Below, one piece after another: positions 33,679 through 45,090 of a stretch of 64,000 bases of DNA. The position numbers and the translations under genes are program-made. Numbering within the stretch: the stretch's first letter is position 1; each line of letters begins with the position of its first letter. Below the pieces are notes generated by a model, which worked only from the letters and a program-made list of their open reading frames with translations, had not been told where the DNA came from and did not search any database. Where the stretch lies: NCBI GenBank assembly GCA_959347315.1, contig OY365814.1, forward strand, positions 29,934,473 to 29,998,472. The letters run 5' to 3'. The DNA comes from Bimastos eiseni. Taxonomy: Eukaryota; Annelida; Clitellata; Crassiclitellata; Lumbricidae.

Positions 33679-33800
33679 AGAGGCAGGTGACTTGCTGATG
33701 GTTGACGGCAGAGACCAGTTTATTGTATAGAGAGGTAAGCAGAGTTTCTGACTTTCTGTGAAGTGGTGTTTAGTGAAGCCTGATTGATGGGAGTTGAGCA
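33679..33800 (-). mobile_element. CR1/L2-like LINE reverse transcriptase fragment, part 2
   Basis: The minus strand reads LLNSHQSGFTKHHFTES then ETLLTSLYNKLVSAV and TCLCLF, matching the QSGFRxxHST-ET and LxLLDLSAAFD region directly upstream of part 1. The join is exactly at the foldback insertion. Confidence 0.75.
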
Positions 33801-34120
33801 GTGCTTCCGCCTATTTGGACTTACTAATTAATAATCATTTGGGGAGCTCAAACTTAAAACTTCAGAGTTACTCCGATACTGCTTGCAGTACAGCAGTGCC
33901 AGTCGCAAGCCTGAATAGAGGTGGGGACGACACTAACGATCTTTGTCATAACACAGTGTCGTCAAATTGCAATTAACCAATCAAAACTTCAGAGTTCCCG
34001 CTAGAGGGCGTTCGCGTGTCGCGTCGCTAAATCATCCAGAATTGCACACCTCGTTTTCCCGACAGCTCCCCATATAAGAACGGATTGCAGTGGAAATACC
34101 CCGCTGAGAAGTTATCATCT
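33801..34120. promoter_or_regulatory. Possible TATA-type promoter
   Basis: Includes an inverted copy of the 95-bp dispersed repeat (about 33868-33962). CATATAAGAA at 34071-34080 lies about 45 bases before an ATG at 34121, in moderately GC-rich sequence. Suggestive only. Confidence 0.2.
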
Positions 34121-34250
34121 ATGGCGTCGATAAAACGGATCGTGGTATGGCCTGGAAATAAGAAAGTTGAGACTCAGAAGTGGCCTGTGGTGACTTTGGA
34201 ATACCCAGACCACGTGGTCGTAAATGCGCTCTGTAGGCCCTATGTTCGAT
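34121..34250 (+). CDS. Candidate first coding exon, unidentified
   Basis: ATG at 34121 opens MASIKRIVVWPGNKKVETQK and runs 43 codons to TTCGAT|GTGAGT at 34250/34251, a strong donor (phase 1). Unspliced, the frame stops at 34345. A TATA-like string lies upstream. No family recognised and no acceptor partner found. Confidence 0.27.
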
Positions 34251-34496
34251 GTGAGTGTACGATAAAAACGATACAGGTTGCATGGCGAGTCTCTTGTCAA
34301 GGCTTTCAGTCTATAATTAAGGCCTGTGCTGAAAGGCTTTTGTAGACGGTAAGGGAGAGACCGGATGAAGAAAAGGGTCAAATGCATCGGGTTGGGTAAG
34401 ACGGAATAAAATTATCATCATTAAGCATGCGGAGGATTTTGTGTCTCGGAAATGCCACCATGGCGGGGCTAAACACAAACAGATGCCAATATAAAA

Positions 34497-34499
34497 GTG

Positions 34500-34533
<34 letters not shown>

Positions 34534-34534
34534 T

Positions 34535-34577
<43 letters not shown>

Positions 34578-34724
34578 CAGAGAGAGAGACAGAGAGAGAG
34601 ACAGACAGAGAGACAGAGAGACAGAGAGACAGAGAGAGACAGAGAGAGACAGAGAGAGACAGAGACAGAGAGAGAGACAGAGAGACAGAGAGAGAGACAG
34701 AGAGAGAGACAGAGAGAGATAGAT

Positions 34725-34769
<45 letters not shown>

Positions 34770-34779
34770 TACCGAGAGA

Positions 34780-34820
<41 letters not shown>

Positions 34821-34831
34821 CGAGAGAGAGA

Positions 34832-34893
<62 letters not shown>

Positions 34894-34940
34894 AAGAGAG
34901 ACAGACCGACAGACAGACAGACAGACAGACAGACAGATAC
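34497..34940. repeat. (GA)n / (GACA)n microsatellite
   Basis: About 440 bases of GAGA with interspersed GACAGACA and a few GAT. It generates long Ser-Leu or Arg-Glu frames on both strands that are not genes. Confidence 0.97.
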
Positions 34941-35154
34941 AGGACGGACGGACTGGCAGGCAGAGGTCGTGTTTTGAACAGAGGAGCAAAGGTCCTTTAT
35001 ACAGACCTTTGATCACAACCACATGACAGACCTTAGCAAAACCCTCAGACTTGACGCAACACTCATGATTTATGTATTCACTATAGCCTGCGCTTGATTT
35101 AAAAGTTTGAAGAAATTTGAAGAGTCACCAGGCACTGGATGGCCCATGCGTCCA

Positions 35155-35196
35155 TGTATAATAACAATAATAATAGTAGTAGTAGTAGTAGTAATT

Positions 35197-35227
<31 letters not shown>

Positions 35228-35345
35228 CAACAACAATAACAACAACAACAATAATAATTATAATAATAATAACAATAATAATGATGATGATGATGATGAT
35301 AATAATAATAATAATAATAACAATAACAATAATAATAATAATAGT
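35155..35345. repeat. (AAT)n / (GAT)n / (AAC)n microsatellite
   Basis: Imperfect trinucleotide array next to a CGCAAAGAGCG-bearing segment (35345-35460, inverted) that resembles a retroelement tail. Confidence 0.9.
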
Positions 35346-35460
35346 AAGTTGATTACAGGTGTCTTATTTAACTGTCGGCAGCCATGCAACGCGCTCTTTG
35401 CGTTATGCGTCTGATTTAACTAACACTGCCACCAGGCCACCTAACGAAGACTAGTCGACC

Positions 35461-36204
35461 TTTAAGGGTGGCGAGAATTGATCTCGGTTCTTCTGCAGTT
35501 CTGCACACCAGTTTCTTATCCCTCCGTGGGATTGATTTGACGAAGCGACGACAGGTGACAAGGAACGGAATTTGCGAACTTAATTAAGTCGTCGGCAAGA
35601 AAGCGACCGCATTCACGAGATTTTAATTAAATTCACACAATATTACATCACGTCAGCTTCCCATCAGTGTGTAACTGTACGCATTACTGACGCTCTCATT
35701 AACACTGATGCCTATCACCTAGTAATAAATATCAACGTAATCGTCGTAATAAAATAATCTGTTGTTAGGCGGTGCTAAATCTTACCACACCCGTTGCGAT
35801 TAGTCTCTCCGTGAAGCGATGCCGCATCTGCGCATTGACGATCAACGCCCCTTAAATATCGTTTTTTCAAGCAAGATATTACGACCGGGCGCTCCATAAA
35901 GGACCATAATGCCAGGGATCGGACGCCAGGAGCTGAATGACAATGATCCTGTGTAAAGGCCTCGTCAAAAGAATCCTGATGTCACCGGGCAAACATATTG
36001 CGAAAAATATTAAACTTGCTGGTCTTCGGGGCAACGCGGGTCAGCGCGAAGACAAGTCGTCTGCGGCGTCTGCGCACCGCTGTTGTTGACGACCCCTATT
36101 CCAGGGGCAAATCGCAACAGACCGGTGAATTGTTGTGCTGAAAGTGTTGGTTTATTTCAAGGAATCTACAGTAGGTCCTTGAGTGTAGTTTAATTCTAAT
36201 TTCG
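35461..36204. other. Non-repetitive, non-coding segment of mixed composition
   Basis: Unusually complex, with no ORF of note and no microsatellite. It contains motif-like strings (TTTTAATTAAATT, CCATAAAGGACCATAATG, GTAAAGGCCTCGTCAAAAG) and one arm of a perfect 44-bp inverted repeat (35617-35660). It could be a conserved regulatory element. Confidence 0.3.
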
Positions 36205-36265
36205 ATGACATAGCGCCACTTCGGGTAAATCGTCAGACAATTTCTCAGCGCCCACAAAAGTCACG
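36205..36265 (-). mobile_element. CR1/L2-like LINE 3' tail
   Basis: CATAGCGCCACTTCGGG followed by TCTCAGCGCCC: inverted terminal motif and hairpin. Confidence 0.5.
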
Positions 36266-36295
36266 CAGGGAGACAAGTATTACGAACATCACATA

Positions 36296-36353
36296 TACGT
36301 ACAGTTACATGCGTACAGTTACATGCGTACAGTTACATGCGTACAGTTACATG
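36296..36353. repeat. 14-bp tandem repeat
   Basis: GTACAGTTACATGC in four consecutive near-perfect copies. Confidence 0.95.
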
Positions 36354-36409
36354 CTGATGCGAAGCTGACGTGATGTAATATTGTGTGAATTTAATTAAAA
36401 TCTCCATGT

Positions 36410-36444
36410 CTTGATTTGATATACCGGCGCTATATCAAATCAAG
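36410..36444. repeat. Perfect hairpin on a LINE tail
   Basis: CTTGATTTGATATA (36410-36423) and its exact complement (36431-36444) around CCGGCGC. The right arm looks like the end of a GGCGCTATATCAAAT LINE tail and the left arm like an inverted copy of it. Confidence 0.9.
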
Positions 36445-36979
36445 CACGCAATGGTAAAGCTTCTTGTTTCAATCCGATGTCAGATAAAATTCCAGGGAGG
36501 TTAAGCCAAAATAGCCATTTCGGTTGCCGCTTATTTGTTAAAAAAACACAACATAAGCCTGTAAGTTAAAAATTTTAGTAGGGCCTATTTATAGCACTTC
36601 TTACTTTACAAAGTCAAATTCTAATTCCGTTCTAGCAACTTCTAAATTTAGTGGAATTCTGATTTATGACGTTCACAATATCGTGGCATTCTTTGTCCCT
36701 TGGATATTTTGTCGTTTGAAAGATACAGTGTATTGAAAGTTCTTCATTTACCTCTAGGTCGTTACATGTATTCTAATGTGCAACTGTGCTTAACCTACGC
36801 TATTTAAACCTATAAAAAATAAAAACACTCCTTAAATAACCTAGACTTTTCCAACTCTGACTGAAACCATTAACCGTGTACCATAGGCTTATATTGATGT
36901 AGGCCTATCTCCGTATGTGTCACAGAATGTCAGAAACCATAGACCCTACCAATATTAAAAAGCCTGAGCCTTTATTATT

Positions 36980-37035
36980 TTTTTATATAGCGCCAGATCA
37001 TGTCTGATGAACGTTTTGGATGGCGCTGCGAAATG
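36980..37035 (-). mobile_element. CR1/L2-like LINE 3' tail
   Basis: TATATAGCGCCAGATC with a downstream GGCGCT forming the usual short hairpin. Confidence 0.5.
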
Positions 37036-38712
37036 TCGTGGGTCTACATTACGTTTAAAGGTAAAATATATTGAATTTGCGATCTGATTGCATCGGGTGC
37101 TGGTTACACTGTACGACGTGGAGCATTCGGAGGAACAAAGGGCATCAGTCAAAACGTCAACGAATCCGATACGGTTTCTTTCTCGTCGTCCAGAAATAAG
37201 TGACCTCTGTCAATCGTCGAGGAAATTCGGTAAAAATCTGTATTTATATATAAAACGAATGGACCCCATAGAATACACATGTATATATATATATAGACAT
37301 ACATACATACTGACTTGTCCATGTGAGAAAACATACCATGTGTACTGGATATTGGAATTTTGCCGATAACACGCTGGTGTACTATAATAACAACATCAAA
37401 TGGTAACAATAATTTCATACAGATATCTTGCACCAAACCACAAGCATTCACCCCTAGCGAAACGTTCGTTCATACCGTGTCTGTAATCATGCTGCAGCTT
37501 GTCAGTTAGAAATTAAACGAAAATTATTATTATCCTACAGTATGCACGTTCCTCTTACGCACTCAGAAGTGCCCCCCCCCCCCGTACACGCCCATCCTCA
37601 CCCCCACCTCCCCAACACACCTATACACGCACCTACGCGCTCATACACACATACATAAGACTGCATTAACGCTTTTGTAATTCTTGTCAGGTCTAGTCAA
37701 CCCCCAGGTGTCGTGACGTAATCAGATACAATTTATGGTCACGTGTGTTTCGAGGGTCATCACGTGCCCACCAACCACACAGGTCTAAATGTCTGACTGA
37801 GTTGTCTGGTATTCCAACGTACTTTATATCACACATCAGTGTCTGATGTTACAGACCATTGCAATGTAGCCATTTCGTCACGCTCCTATAGAAATCTCAT
37901 GGTTCGTCGTTTGCTCTCAGAAGCGGATGTTGCTCGTCGGTCTGTCACGTGACAGGCCATCGTAACGGAAACGAAACGTCGTCGGCTGTTAGAGCGGAGA
38001 ATGACTTCCACGTGACTGAGTCTAAGGCACGATGACGTCCATATTGTAAAGCAGGGCAAAGTCGACGTCAATGTTATTGTCCTTGCATCCACGAAATGTC
38101 TTTAAATGCTGATAAATTACAGGGTCTCGCGTTGGATGTCTCTAAACAGATTTTAGATGATCTTAGATTACTTTAGATGATTATATTTTATAGACTATTT
38201 TAGATGCCTATCGATGATTTTCGGTGATTTTCAAAAACGTCCAATGAGTTTCGGTGATTTTCGGTGATTTTCGAGGACGTCCAATGATTTTCGGTGATTT
38301 TTAGTGATTTTCGAAGACGTCTAATGATTTTCGGTGATTTTTGGTGATTATTCGTTCATTGTTAACTAAATACAGATTGGTTGACGCACCGCATTCCAAT
38401 TAAGGAATAATATTTGTAACCGATTTCATATATTTTTCAGCTGTGTCTGTCTATATAGGTCAATATCTCCGACACTGCCCGATCTCCCATAGTTCATACA
38501 GGTCCCTCATTTCTAAATATGGGTTCTATAGTTATGGGCTCGATGTGGACACGTCGACATACAAGGGAGAGACAAATTATAGTGGGACCAATATCATATA
38601 TTCTTATTGTGGTGTCATCAGCGAAAACCAGGCCGTGATGTTAATATTAATATATCGTTCTCAGTTTTTCATATATATATATATATATATTTATATAAAA
38701 ATAAATAAATAA

Positions 38713-38754
<42 letters not shown>

Positions 38755-39118
38755 TATATATATATACTGACTTTCTGTTATGCCTGATTAGAACCAATAT
38801 ATTATACTGCATCTATAAAGGACTTCAGTACAAAACACACACATATATATAAATGTGATAATATTATATATATATATATTCATTTGCATAATTTTATCTA
38901 TAATTAATATAGATATAATTATACATATGAATATATATTCTCACATATGTATATATAAATATATACATCGCATAATCTTTTACCTTTGACTCTATGTATA
39001 TATACTTACCATTTATGTATATGTACCTGATATATATATATTATGTTCGTATATATATATATATATATATACTTAATTGTCTCCTGTCTATTTCCTTGTC
39101 TTCGTTTCTTCATTTCCT
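37036..39118. other. Intergenic sequence
   Basis: Includes a C homopolymer (37572-37582), a roughly 30-bp degenerate repeat of TTTTCGGTGATTTTCG with GACGTCCAATGA at 38205-38350, and (TA)n arrays at 38665-39070. No gene recognised. Confidence 0.5.
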
Positions 39119-39244
39119 CTTGTTTTCTTGTCTCGCCGTCAAGACAAGAAAACAAGTGGAAATTTAATTTCCAGTCGAGTATTGTATGGAGAGAGAATCG
39201 TCGATTCTCTCCATACAATACTCGACTGGAAATTTAATTTCCAC
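39119..39244. repeat. Two adjoining palindromes
   Basis: First: CTTGTTTTCTTGTCT (39119-39133) with its exact complement at 39142-39156 around an 8-base loop. Second: arms 39156-39200 and 39202-39244, about 44 bases, separated by one base; the only difference is a GA dinucleotide indel. Both would form near-perfect cruciforms. Confidence 0.95.
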
Positions 39245-39279
39245 AGACGCACTATACAGCGATATGAAATCTGTCCCGC

Positions 39280-39328
39280 TGCCTCTCTGTCTCTCTCTCT
39301 GTCTCTCTCTCTCTTTGTCTCTCTGTCC

Positions 39329-39359
<31 letters not shown>

Positions 39360-39606
39360 TTTATCTCTCTCTTTGTCTCTCTCTCCCTCACTCCCTCTTT
39401 CTCACTCTCTCTCTCACACTCTCTCTCTCCCTCTATCTCTCTCTTTCTATCTCTATCTCTTTCCCTCTGTCTCCCTCTCTCACTCCCTCACTCTCTCTCT
39501 CTCGTTCTCCCCCTCTCTCTCCCTCTCTCTGCCTCTCTGCCTCTCTCCCTCTCTGTCTGTCTGTCTCTGTCTCTGTCTCTCTCTCACTATCTCTCTCTGT
39601 CTGCCC
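39280..39606. repeat. (CT)n with CTGT/CCCT variants
   Basis: Long pyrimidine microsatellite; the Leu-Ser frames over it are artefacts. Confidence 0.97.
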
Positions 39607-40779
39607 TTCTCGTCCATCTCTTACTACCTCTATAGAGTCCTCTCCTCTGCCTTTCTCCCCTTTCTACACATCGACTCATTCGGTAGCGCGTGTTGCCAAT
39701 ATTCCAACGATTGAAGGATCGATCTCCATTGGGAACACTTCTTGTGTCGCTCTAGACAGCCATCATGCATGTTGTTGGCGCCCACATGTCTCTGTCTCCA
39801 AAGATGATTCTGGAACCTTTAGTAAACAAGATTGTAAACAACAAGTCCAGCGATGACATTCTTTGGCCATTGCTGGCTTACAAGGGCGGGAAATGAACAC
39901 GGCATCTGCATACGTATCACTGCGAAGCAGAGCAGTTTTGCCGTCTTTTACCGTTACCGTTTCCTTCGTTTACCGTGGCCTCGTCGTTATTTTTTATCTT
40001 CTTTATACCTTACCTTCTATTTATTTATACAGTAGGTTATCTTTACCTTTTATTTGCCATTGCCTTCTGTTTACTTTTTGTTATCGTTGCCTTGGTTCCC
40101 TCTGACTGTTACTTTGTCGTTATTTAACCTTCGACTTACCACTAAGTTTCATTTGTTTTTACATTTTGTTATCTTTGCCTTGTCTAACATTGCCTTCAAT
40201 CTATTTCGAGCCTATCGTTTTCCTTGCCTTCTCTAACAGTTACCTTCTATTTATTTTTACATATTGTTATCTTTATATCCACCGTTTACCATTCATTACC
40301 TTCTTTTTTTGACTTTATCGTTTCCTTTACCTTCTTCTGCCGTTGCCTTATCCTTATTTTACCTTCCACTTACCATTACCTGATATTTGTTTTTGCATGT
40401 TGTTACCTTAGCCCTCTATTTACATTGGTTGAGGTCATTCAGCTCCAGCTTCTTTCTCTACGATGCGACCACGAATTCTCTGATAACAAAAGTGTCCATT
40501 CGGATTAGACATTAGCCCTTAGGGTGCAGGATGGATAAAGAATAGTGTCTCCACAGGTCTAGATAATCTTGTTTCCGCTCGGATGAGACCTTTCATTGGT
40601 TGGTTGGCAGCACGCACTTGCTAATTCCCGCGCTTTCTGACTTATGTGCCGCAATTGCGTACAGCAGCAAATGCCACCCGCGGTTAATCTAATCAACGCC
40701 CGTTTTAGTACTAATAAAAATACAAGACAGATGGGGGCCAGGGAGAGTGGGCGGAGGTTCAGGGTACCAGGACGACACA
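39607..40779. other. Intergenic sequence
   Basis: A pyrimidine-rich stretch with repeated TTACCTT, CTTTACC and TTTTTATT motifs (39950-40420) that looks like a highly degenerate tandem array. No gene recognised. Confidence 0.4.
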
Positions 40780-41340
40780 GGGAGGAGGAGCAGGAGACAG
40801 AGGAGGAAAAGGAAGAGGAGGAGGAGGAGAAAGAAGAAGAGATAGGAGAGATGCATGGAAGAGATTAGGAGGAGAAAGAGGTGGAGGAAGAGAAAACGGG
40901 AGAGAAGGGAGAGATGAGGGAGAGAAGAAGAAGAGGAGAAGGAGAAGGAGGAAGAGGAGAAGGAGGAGGAGAAGGAGGAGGAGAAGGAGGAGGAGGAGGA
41001 GTAGACAGAAGAGAAGAAGAGGAAGACGAAGAAACGGAGGAGAGATTAGGAGGAGGAAGAATAGGAGAAATATTTGAAGGATGAGTAGAAAAGAAGAGAG
41101 GAGGAAGACAAGATGGAAGCTGGATTAAGAGGAGGATGAGTAGAAGAAGAGGAAGAAGAGGAAGAAGAGAGAGAGCAGTAGGAATCAATTGGAGAGTAGG
41201 TGGAATCAGCAATCATGCTATTTGGGCCCGCGTGTGTCTGTCACCAAGATGGTTCTGGAAGAGGAAGAAGAAGAAGCGAAGGAGGATGAAGAGAAAGGGA
41301 AAGAAGAGAAGAAGGAAGAAAAATTATTATCTTCGGACGC
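40780..41340. repeat. Purine tract, (GGA)n / (GAA)n
   Basis: Several hundred bases of GAGGAG/GAAGAA on +, interrupted around 41170-41255. It could adopt triplex or quadruplex structures and yields Glu/Arg or Pro/Leu artefact frames. Confidence 0.95.
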
Positions 41341-41379
41341 ACTAGACTGTAAAGGAATCAACAGGATGTGATTCTCGAT

Positions 41380-41631
41380 CGCATCGTATCGTCGTAAAAA
41401 TCAGCATCATCGTCGTCGCCATCATCAGCAACAACAACGTCACATGGGTGTCATCTTCTCGATCACTCTCATCACGATCGTCAACGTCTCGTAATCATTG
41501 TCATCACCATCGTCACCATTATCATGATCATTATCATTATCATGATGAAGATCATGATGAAGATCATGATCATGGTCATGATCATTATCATCATGATCAT
41601 GATCATCATTATCATCATGATCATGATCATG

Positions 41632-41686
<55 letters not shown>

Positions 41687-41710
41687 ACAACAACAACAAC
41701 AACAACAACA
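41380..41710. repeat. (CAT)n / (GATCAT)n / (CAA)n array
   Basis: ATCATGATCATG hexanucleotide repeats with internal dyad symmetry, then (CAT)n and (CAA)n. The His-rich frame across it is an artefact. Confidence 0.9.
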
Positions 41711-41829
41711 GCTACATCGTCGTCACCTTCGTCATTTTGCTTTCTCCTTTCTCATCGTCGTAATTATTACGACATTCGCAACAAAGAACTGGAAACAATC
41801 GTACTTCTGATGCATATAGTAGACTTTTG

Positions 41830-42390
41830 AACGTAATGTAATCAAGCATTTATATAGCGCCGTCTCAACGGGCGTCTGAACTGTCTGAAGGGAACAGAAA
41901 AGTTTTAAGTCATCTCCGAAGCTGGTAAGGTGAAAGGGTCAGTAATTCCATGCGCAGGGACTGTGGAAGACAGTTCCATGCTGAAGGGCCAACTTAGACA
42001 AAGCTCCCCGACTGGGCCTGGGCAGTGCGCATGCGCGGAACAACAAGAAGGTCGCGATTAGAAGATCGCAAGGAGACCCTTGCAGGTTTAGAGGACAACG
42101 AGGTGCATAAAGATCTTAGGTATGTCGGGGCCGCCCCAAGTAGGCAGTTGCGCATAAGGGAAATGGTTTTAAACGGTATACGATGTTGAACAGGGAGCCA
42201 ATGAAGTGTGTCCCGAATAAAGCATGAAATATTGGCAAATTTTGGAATGCCACCTATCAGACGAGCAACGGCATTAAGAATAGACTGAAGTTTGAGAGAA
42301 TTGGAGGAAGAAAGACCAATGTATACAGCATTTCCGAAGTCCACCCGAGTCATATCATGGCGTGGACTAATGTATTGATAGCATGAGGTG
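41830..42390 (-). mobile_element. CR1/L2-like LINE 3' end, best preserved copy
   Basis: On - an open frame encodes VDFGNAVYIGLSSSNSLKLQ, then ILNAVARLIGGIPKF, TLHWLPVQHRIPFK, LLGAAPTYLRSL and NRDLLVVPRMRTAQ. After a stop the sequence continues PSAWNCLPQSLR and LKTFLFPS, ending in GGCGCTATATAAATGC with a TTACATTACG tail (41840-41868). This is the canonical end of CR1/L2-type ORF2 downstream of the reverse transcriptase. The 5' side is truncated beside a (GT)n(GA)n array that contributes the artificial Leu-Ser part of the frame. It serves as reference for the other tails in the window. Confidence 0.85.
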
Positions 42391-42406
42391 TGTGTGTGTG
42401 TGTGTA

Positions 42407-42502
<96 letters not shown>

Positions 42503-42575
42503 TGAGAGAGAGAGTGAGAGAGAGAGTGAGAGAGAGAGAGAGAGTGAGAGAGAGAGTGTGAGAGAGAGAGAGATA
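42388..42575. repeat. (GT)n then (GA)n microsatellite
   Basis: Compound dinucleotide array directly at the truncated 5' side of the LINE fragment. Confidence 0.97.
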
Positions 42576-44989
42576 GCTGCTAATAGAACGAAGCTGACGC
42601 ATAGATTTATGGTAAAAGCAGGGTCTAGAAACTGAGTTGATCTGATTACTGAAAGGATAAATATTCAGCGACAGAACCTTCGGCCCAAATGTATACGAAA
42701 ATTCTACTGCTACGGCTGAACCGGATGCTTAGGCTTAACGCGATTGTTACCGATTTATGGCCTGCTGACCAAACTAATAGATCTTTATGTGCATGTTACT
42801 GTGGGTAGAAAAAATGCATTTTCATCGGAGCCAGTCATATCAAAATTTGCTTTCACTAATTGCAAGGTTTTGGAACAATGTAATATTTATGTTGTCGGCC
42901 ACGTGTAGACATTGTTAACCTACAACTCCAAGGTCCGAGGTACAAGTACACCATTCAAACGGAACGTTAATCTACTTGTTCAGATGTCTTAAGATATTTA
43001 CCTATCGTATAGGCCTACTGTAAGTAATTTATAGTGTGATATTCTCAGGCCGATGCCAAGGGCTGAACCAGAAAAAGTTCAGAGTTGCCGGTAAAACTGC
43101 TTTCTTGACCATTATTAAGAATAGAATTCTTCGGCAATAAAATTTATGTTCTAAGCGTGTTATTCCTCTTTAACGTCTTAATAAATTGCATTGTTTTAAA
43201 AAAGAGAGTCTTGGACCATCGGTCTGGGTCTTGGTATTGGACCAGTCGGTCTTGATCTCGGTCTTGAGGTTTTGGTCTCGTGCCCAACATTAGCCTACTG
43301 TCTATGCTTTGAACTGTTCTCAGAAGCCCTTGATAACGTGCGATGACGTTGGACTCTGGACTAATGATTTGAAACTATTACAATATGAATTGGGCCTCGA
43401 TGAGGTGTGCTCGATGTAATGATTCGGGCGACAATAAAATTTGGCCAAACACTGGACACTATGATAGAAACACCCGACAAGTGTTAGATCGATCATAAGG
43501 CAGGGCAACACTGCTGAAATAAACAATTGTGAAGTAGAAAACAGTTTAATTTATTGTAGAAACTTAACAAGTCTTTCAGAATTATAAGAAGCACTTTTCA
43601 ATTGTCATTTTGACTTGATAATCAATAAACTGGAAACCCTCCAAGAATTACAGAGACTATCTATGACATCCAGATCAAAGTGTCCGTACGTAACCATCTA
43701 CAAGATTGTTCTCTATACCACTTAATTTCTTTATAGGTATAAGAAAACATGTGTAGTCGTTGTTAATGCTATTCTAAAGAAATGCAATTCCAACAAACAC
43801 AACCAGAAGACGTCGCTAAACACTGGATACTGTACACACAAGTAGCGTTTGATGCGTCATTTAATCATGTAGTGACATGTCATTAGAAAATTAATATCGG
43901 CGTCCGTTGCGGTCACATTAATGCCATCTTCCAGCGGACCATGCTTAGAAAGATATCGAAAGAATTGGCCTCTGTGGTAGGCGGGTGCAATATTCACTGC
44001 ATAAAAATGGTCGTTCAAGCGACCCACTACCTGCCAGGCGAGGACGACACAAACCCCAATGAAGCACGCCCACAACTGCTGACTGTTCTGGTTACCTTCG
44101 ACCATACAACTACACAAGCGGCGTTCATGTACTCCGACGTAAAACCTCCACGAGAAAGCTCTGATTATAAGAGACACAACTGTTGCCTGAACGAGTAACC
44201 ACAGATGTCATATCTTCTTGAGGCTTGAATTAATTCCTCATAAGGGAGGGTCAGCCACACAGATCCTTCTTCCCCTTGACTCTGTTATGAGTGTCTTCTT
44301 TTTCAATTTTAGAGCCTTCAGTTCCTTTTGAATCGTATCTTCCTATCTCGTCTGGTGTCGTCCCCGACTGCACCGTCCGTAGACATCCGCTCTCATACGC
44401 GTTATTCAGCCCTAGACAGATATTGTCTGCTTGTAATTTGTTATTGCAATTGAAAACTGTAATCAGAAGCTTCTATTGCGCCGTTCTAAAGCGCAAACCG
44501 TATAAACCGATGGCGCAATAACCAAACCGTAATAATAGCGAAATCCGAATGACTATAGACCGCAAGATAATCAGCCAACTAACGGTGGATTCAAAATTTA
44601 GAAGAACGGAATCTCAAAGCTTCTGGCTCATTCTGGATTAGTAGTTTGCGTGTGTGCAGCAACCAGACATGACTGTCCGGTCTTTCCTGCCGACATTAGA
44701 CCACGCATAATTACGACTTATCCTTAAAGTCATCCGCAAAACCGTAATCGCAAGCGTTTGTTGCTGAGCCGGATCTGAGTTCAACGTTCTTAAAAGAGAG
44801 TGGGTTCAGGAAGAAGATGAAGTAGCGAGAGAGCAGAATAGAGAAGGGAAGAGGGATGGAGGGAGGAGGTGTACTTTGCTTTGATGCATACTTAATCTGC
44901 TAACGACGAGCTGTTCTAACTAAAGCAACAGTTTTTATGTGTACATTACTATATCTGACTAGATTAATGAAAGGTTAAAGATACACACA
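42576..44989. other. Intergenic sequence with unassigned ORFs
   Basis: A CTTGGTCTC-rich repeat-like patch at 43210-43290 (also at 1755-1800). At 43857-44200 both strands are open for 85-106 codons; the minus frame has a possible membrane helix (LWACFIGVCVVLAWQVVG), but only a non-ATG opening and no recognised family. Not called as a gene. Confidence 0.35.
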
Positions 44990-45090
44990 GGACATGCCCC
45001 TGCTCCCGCAAGGGCACAGCGCTGCGTCGTGTCAGAGGGGTTGTCCAGAGATACAAAGTGGAGGTACAAGTCCCTTTGCCAGTGAGAGAA
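44990..45090 (-). repeat. Dispersed repeat, WTTPLTRR-encoding, copy 1
   Basis: Inverted relative to 47127-47235, with which it shares TCTGGACAACCCCTCTGACA and the potential peptide WTTPLTRRS. A partial third copy (CTGCGTCTCGTCAGAGGGG) is near 45262-45282. Confidence 0.55.

Noticed and set aside
34317..35026. Frames up to 214 codons of Leu-Ser or Arg-Glu repeats on both strands
   Set aside because: They lie on a (GA)n/(GACA)n microsatellite and have no complex sequence or start context.
37886..38092. Possible Tc1/mariner transposase remnant
   Set aside because: A few Arg-rich residues on + resemble Tc1 helix-turn-helix text, but no D-D-E block or terminal repeats were found.
41994..42602. 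202-codon frame on - as one protein
   Set aside because: The N-terminal Leu-Ser/His-Thr part is microsatellite; only the C-terminal part is LINE ORF2.
43857..44200. 106-codon frame on - with a possible membrane helix and an 85-codon frame on +
   Set aside because: No ATG, no splice partners and no recognisable domain; both strands open equally.
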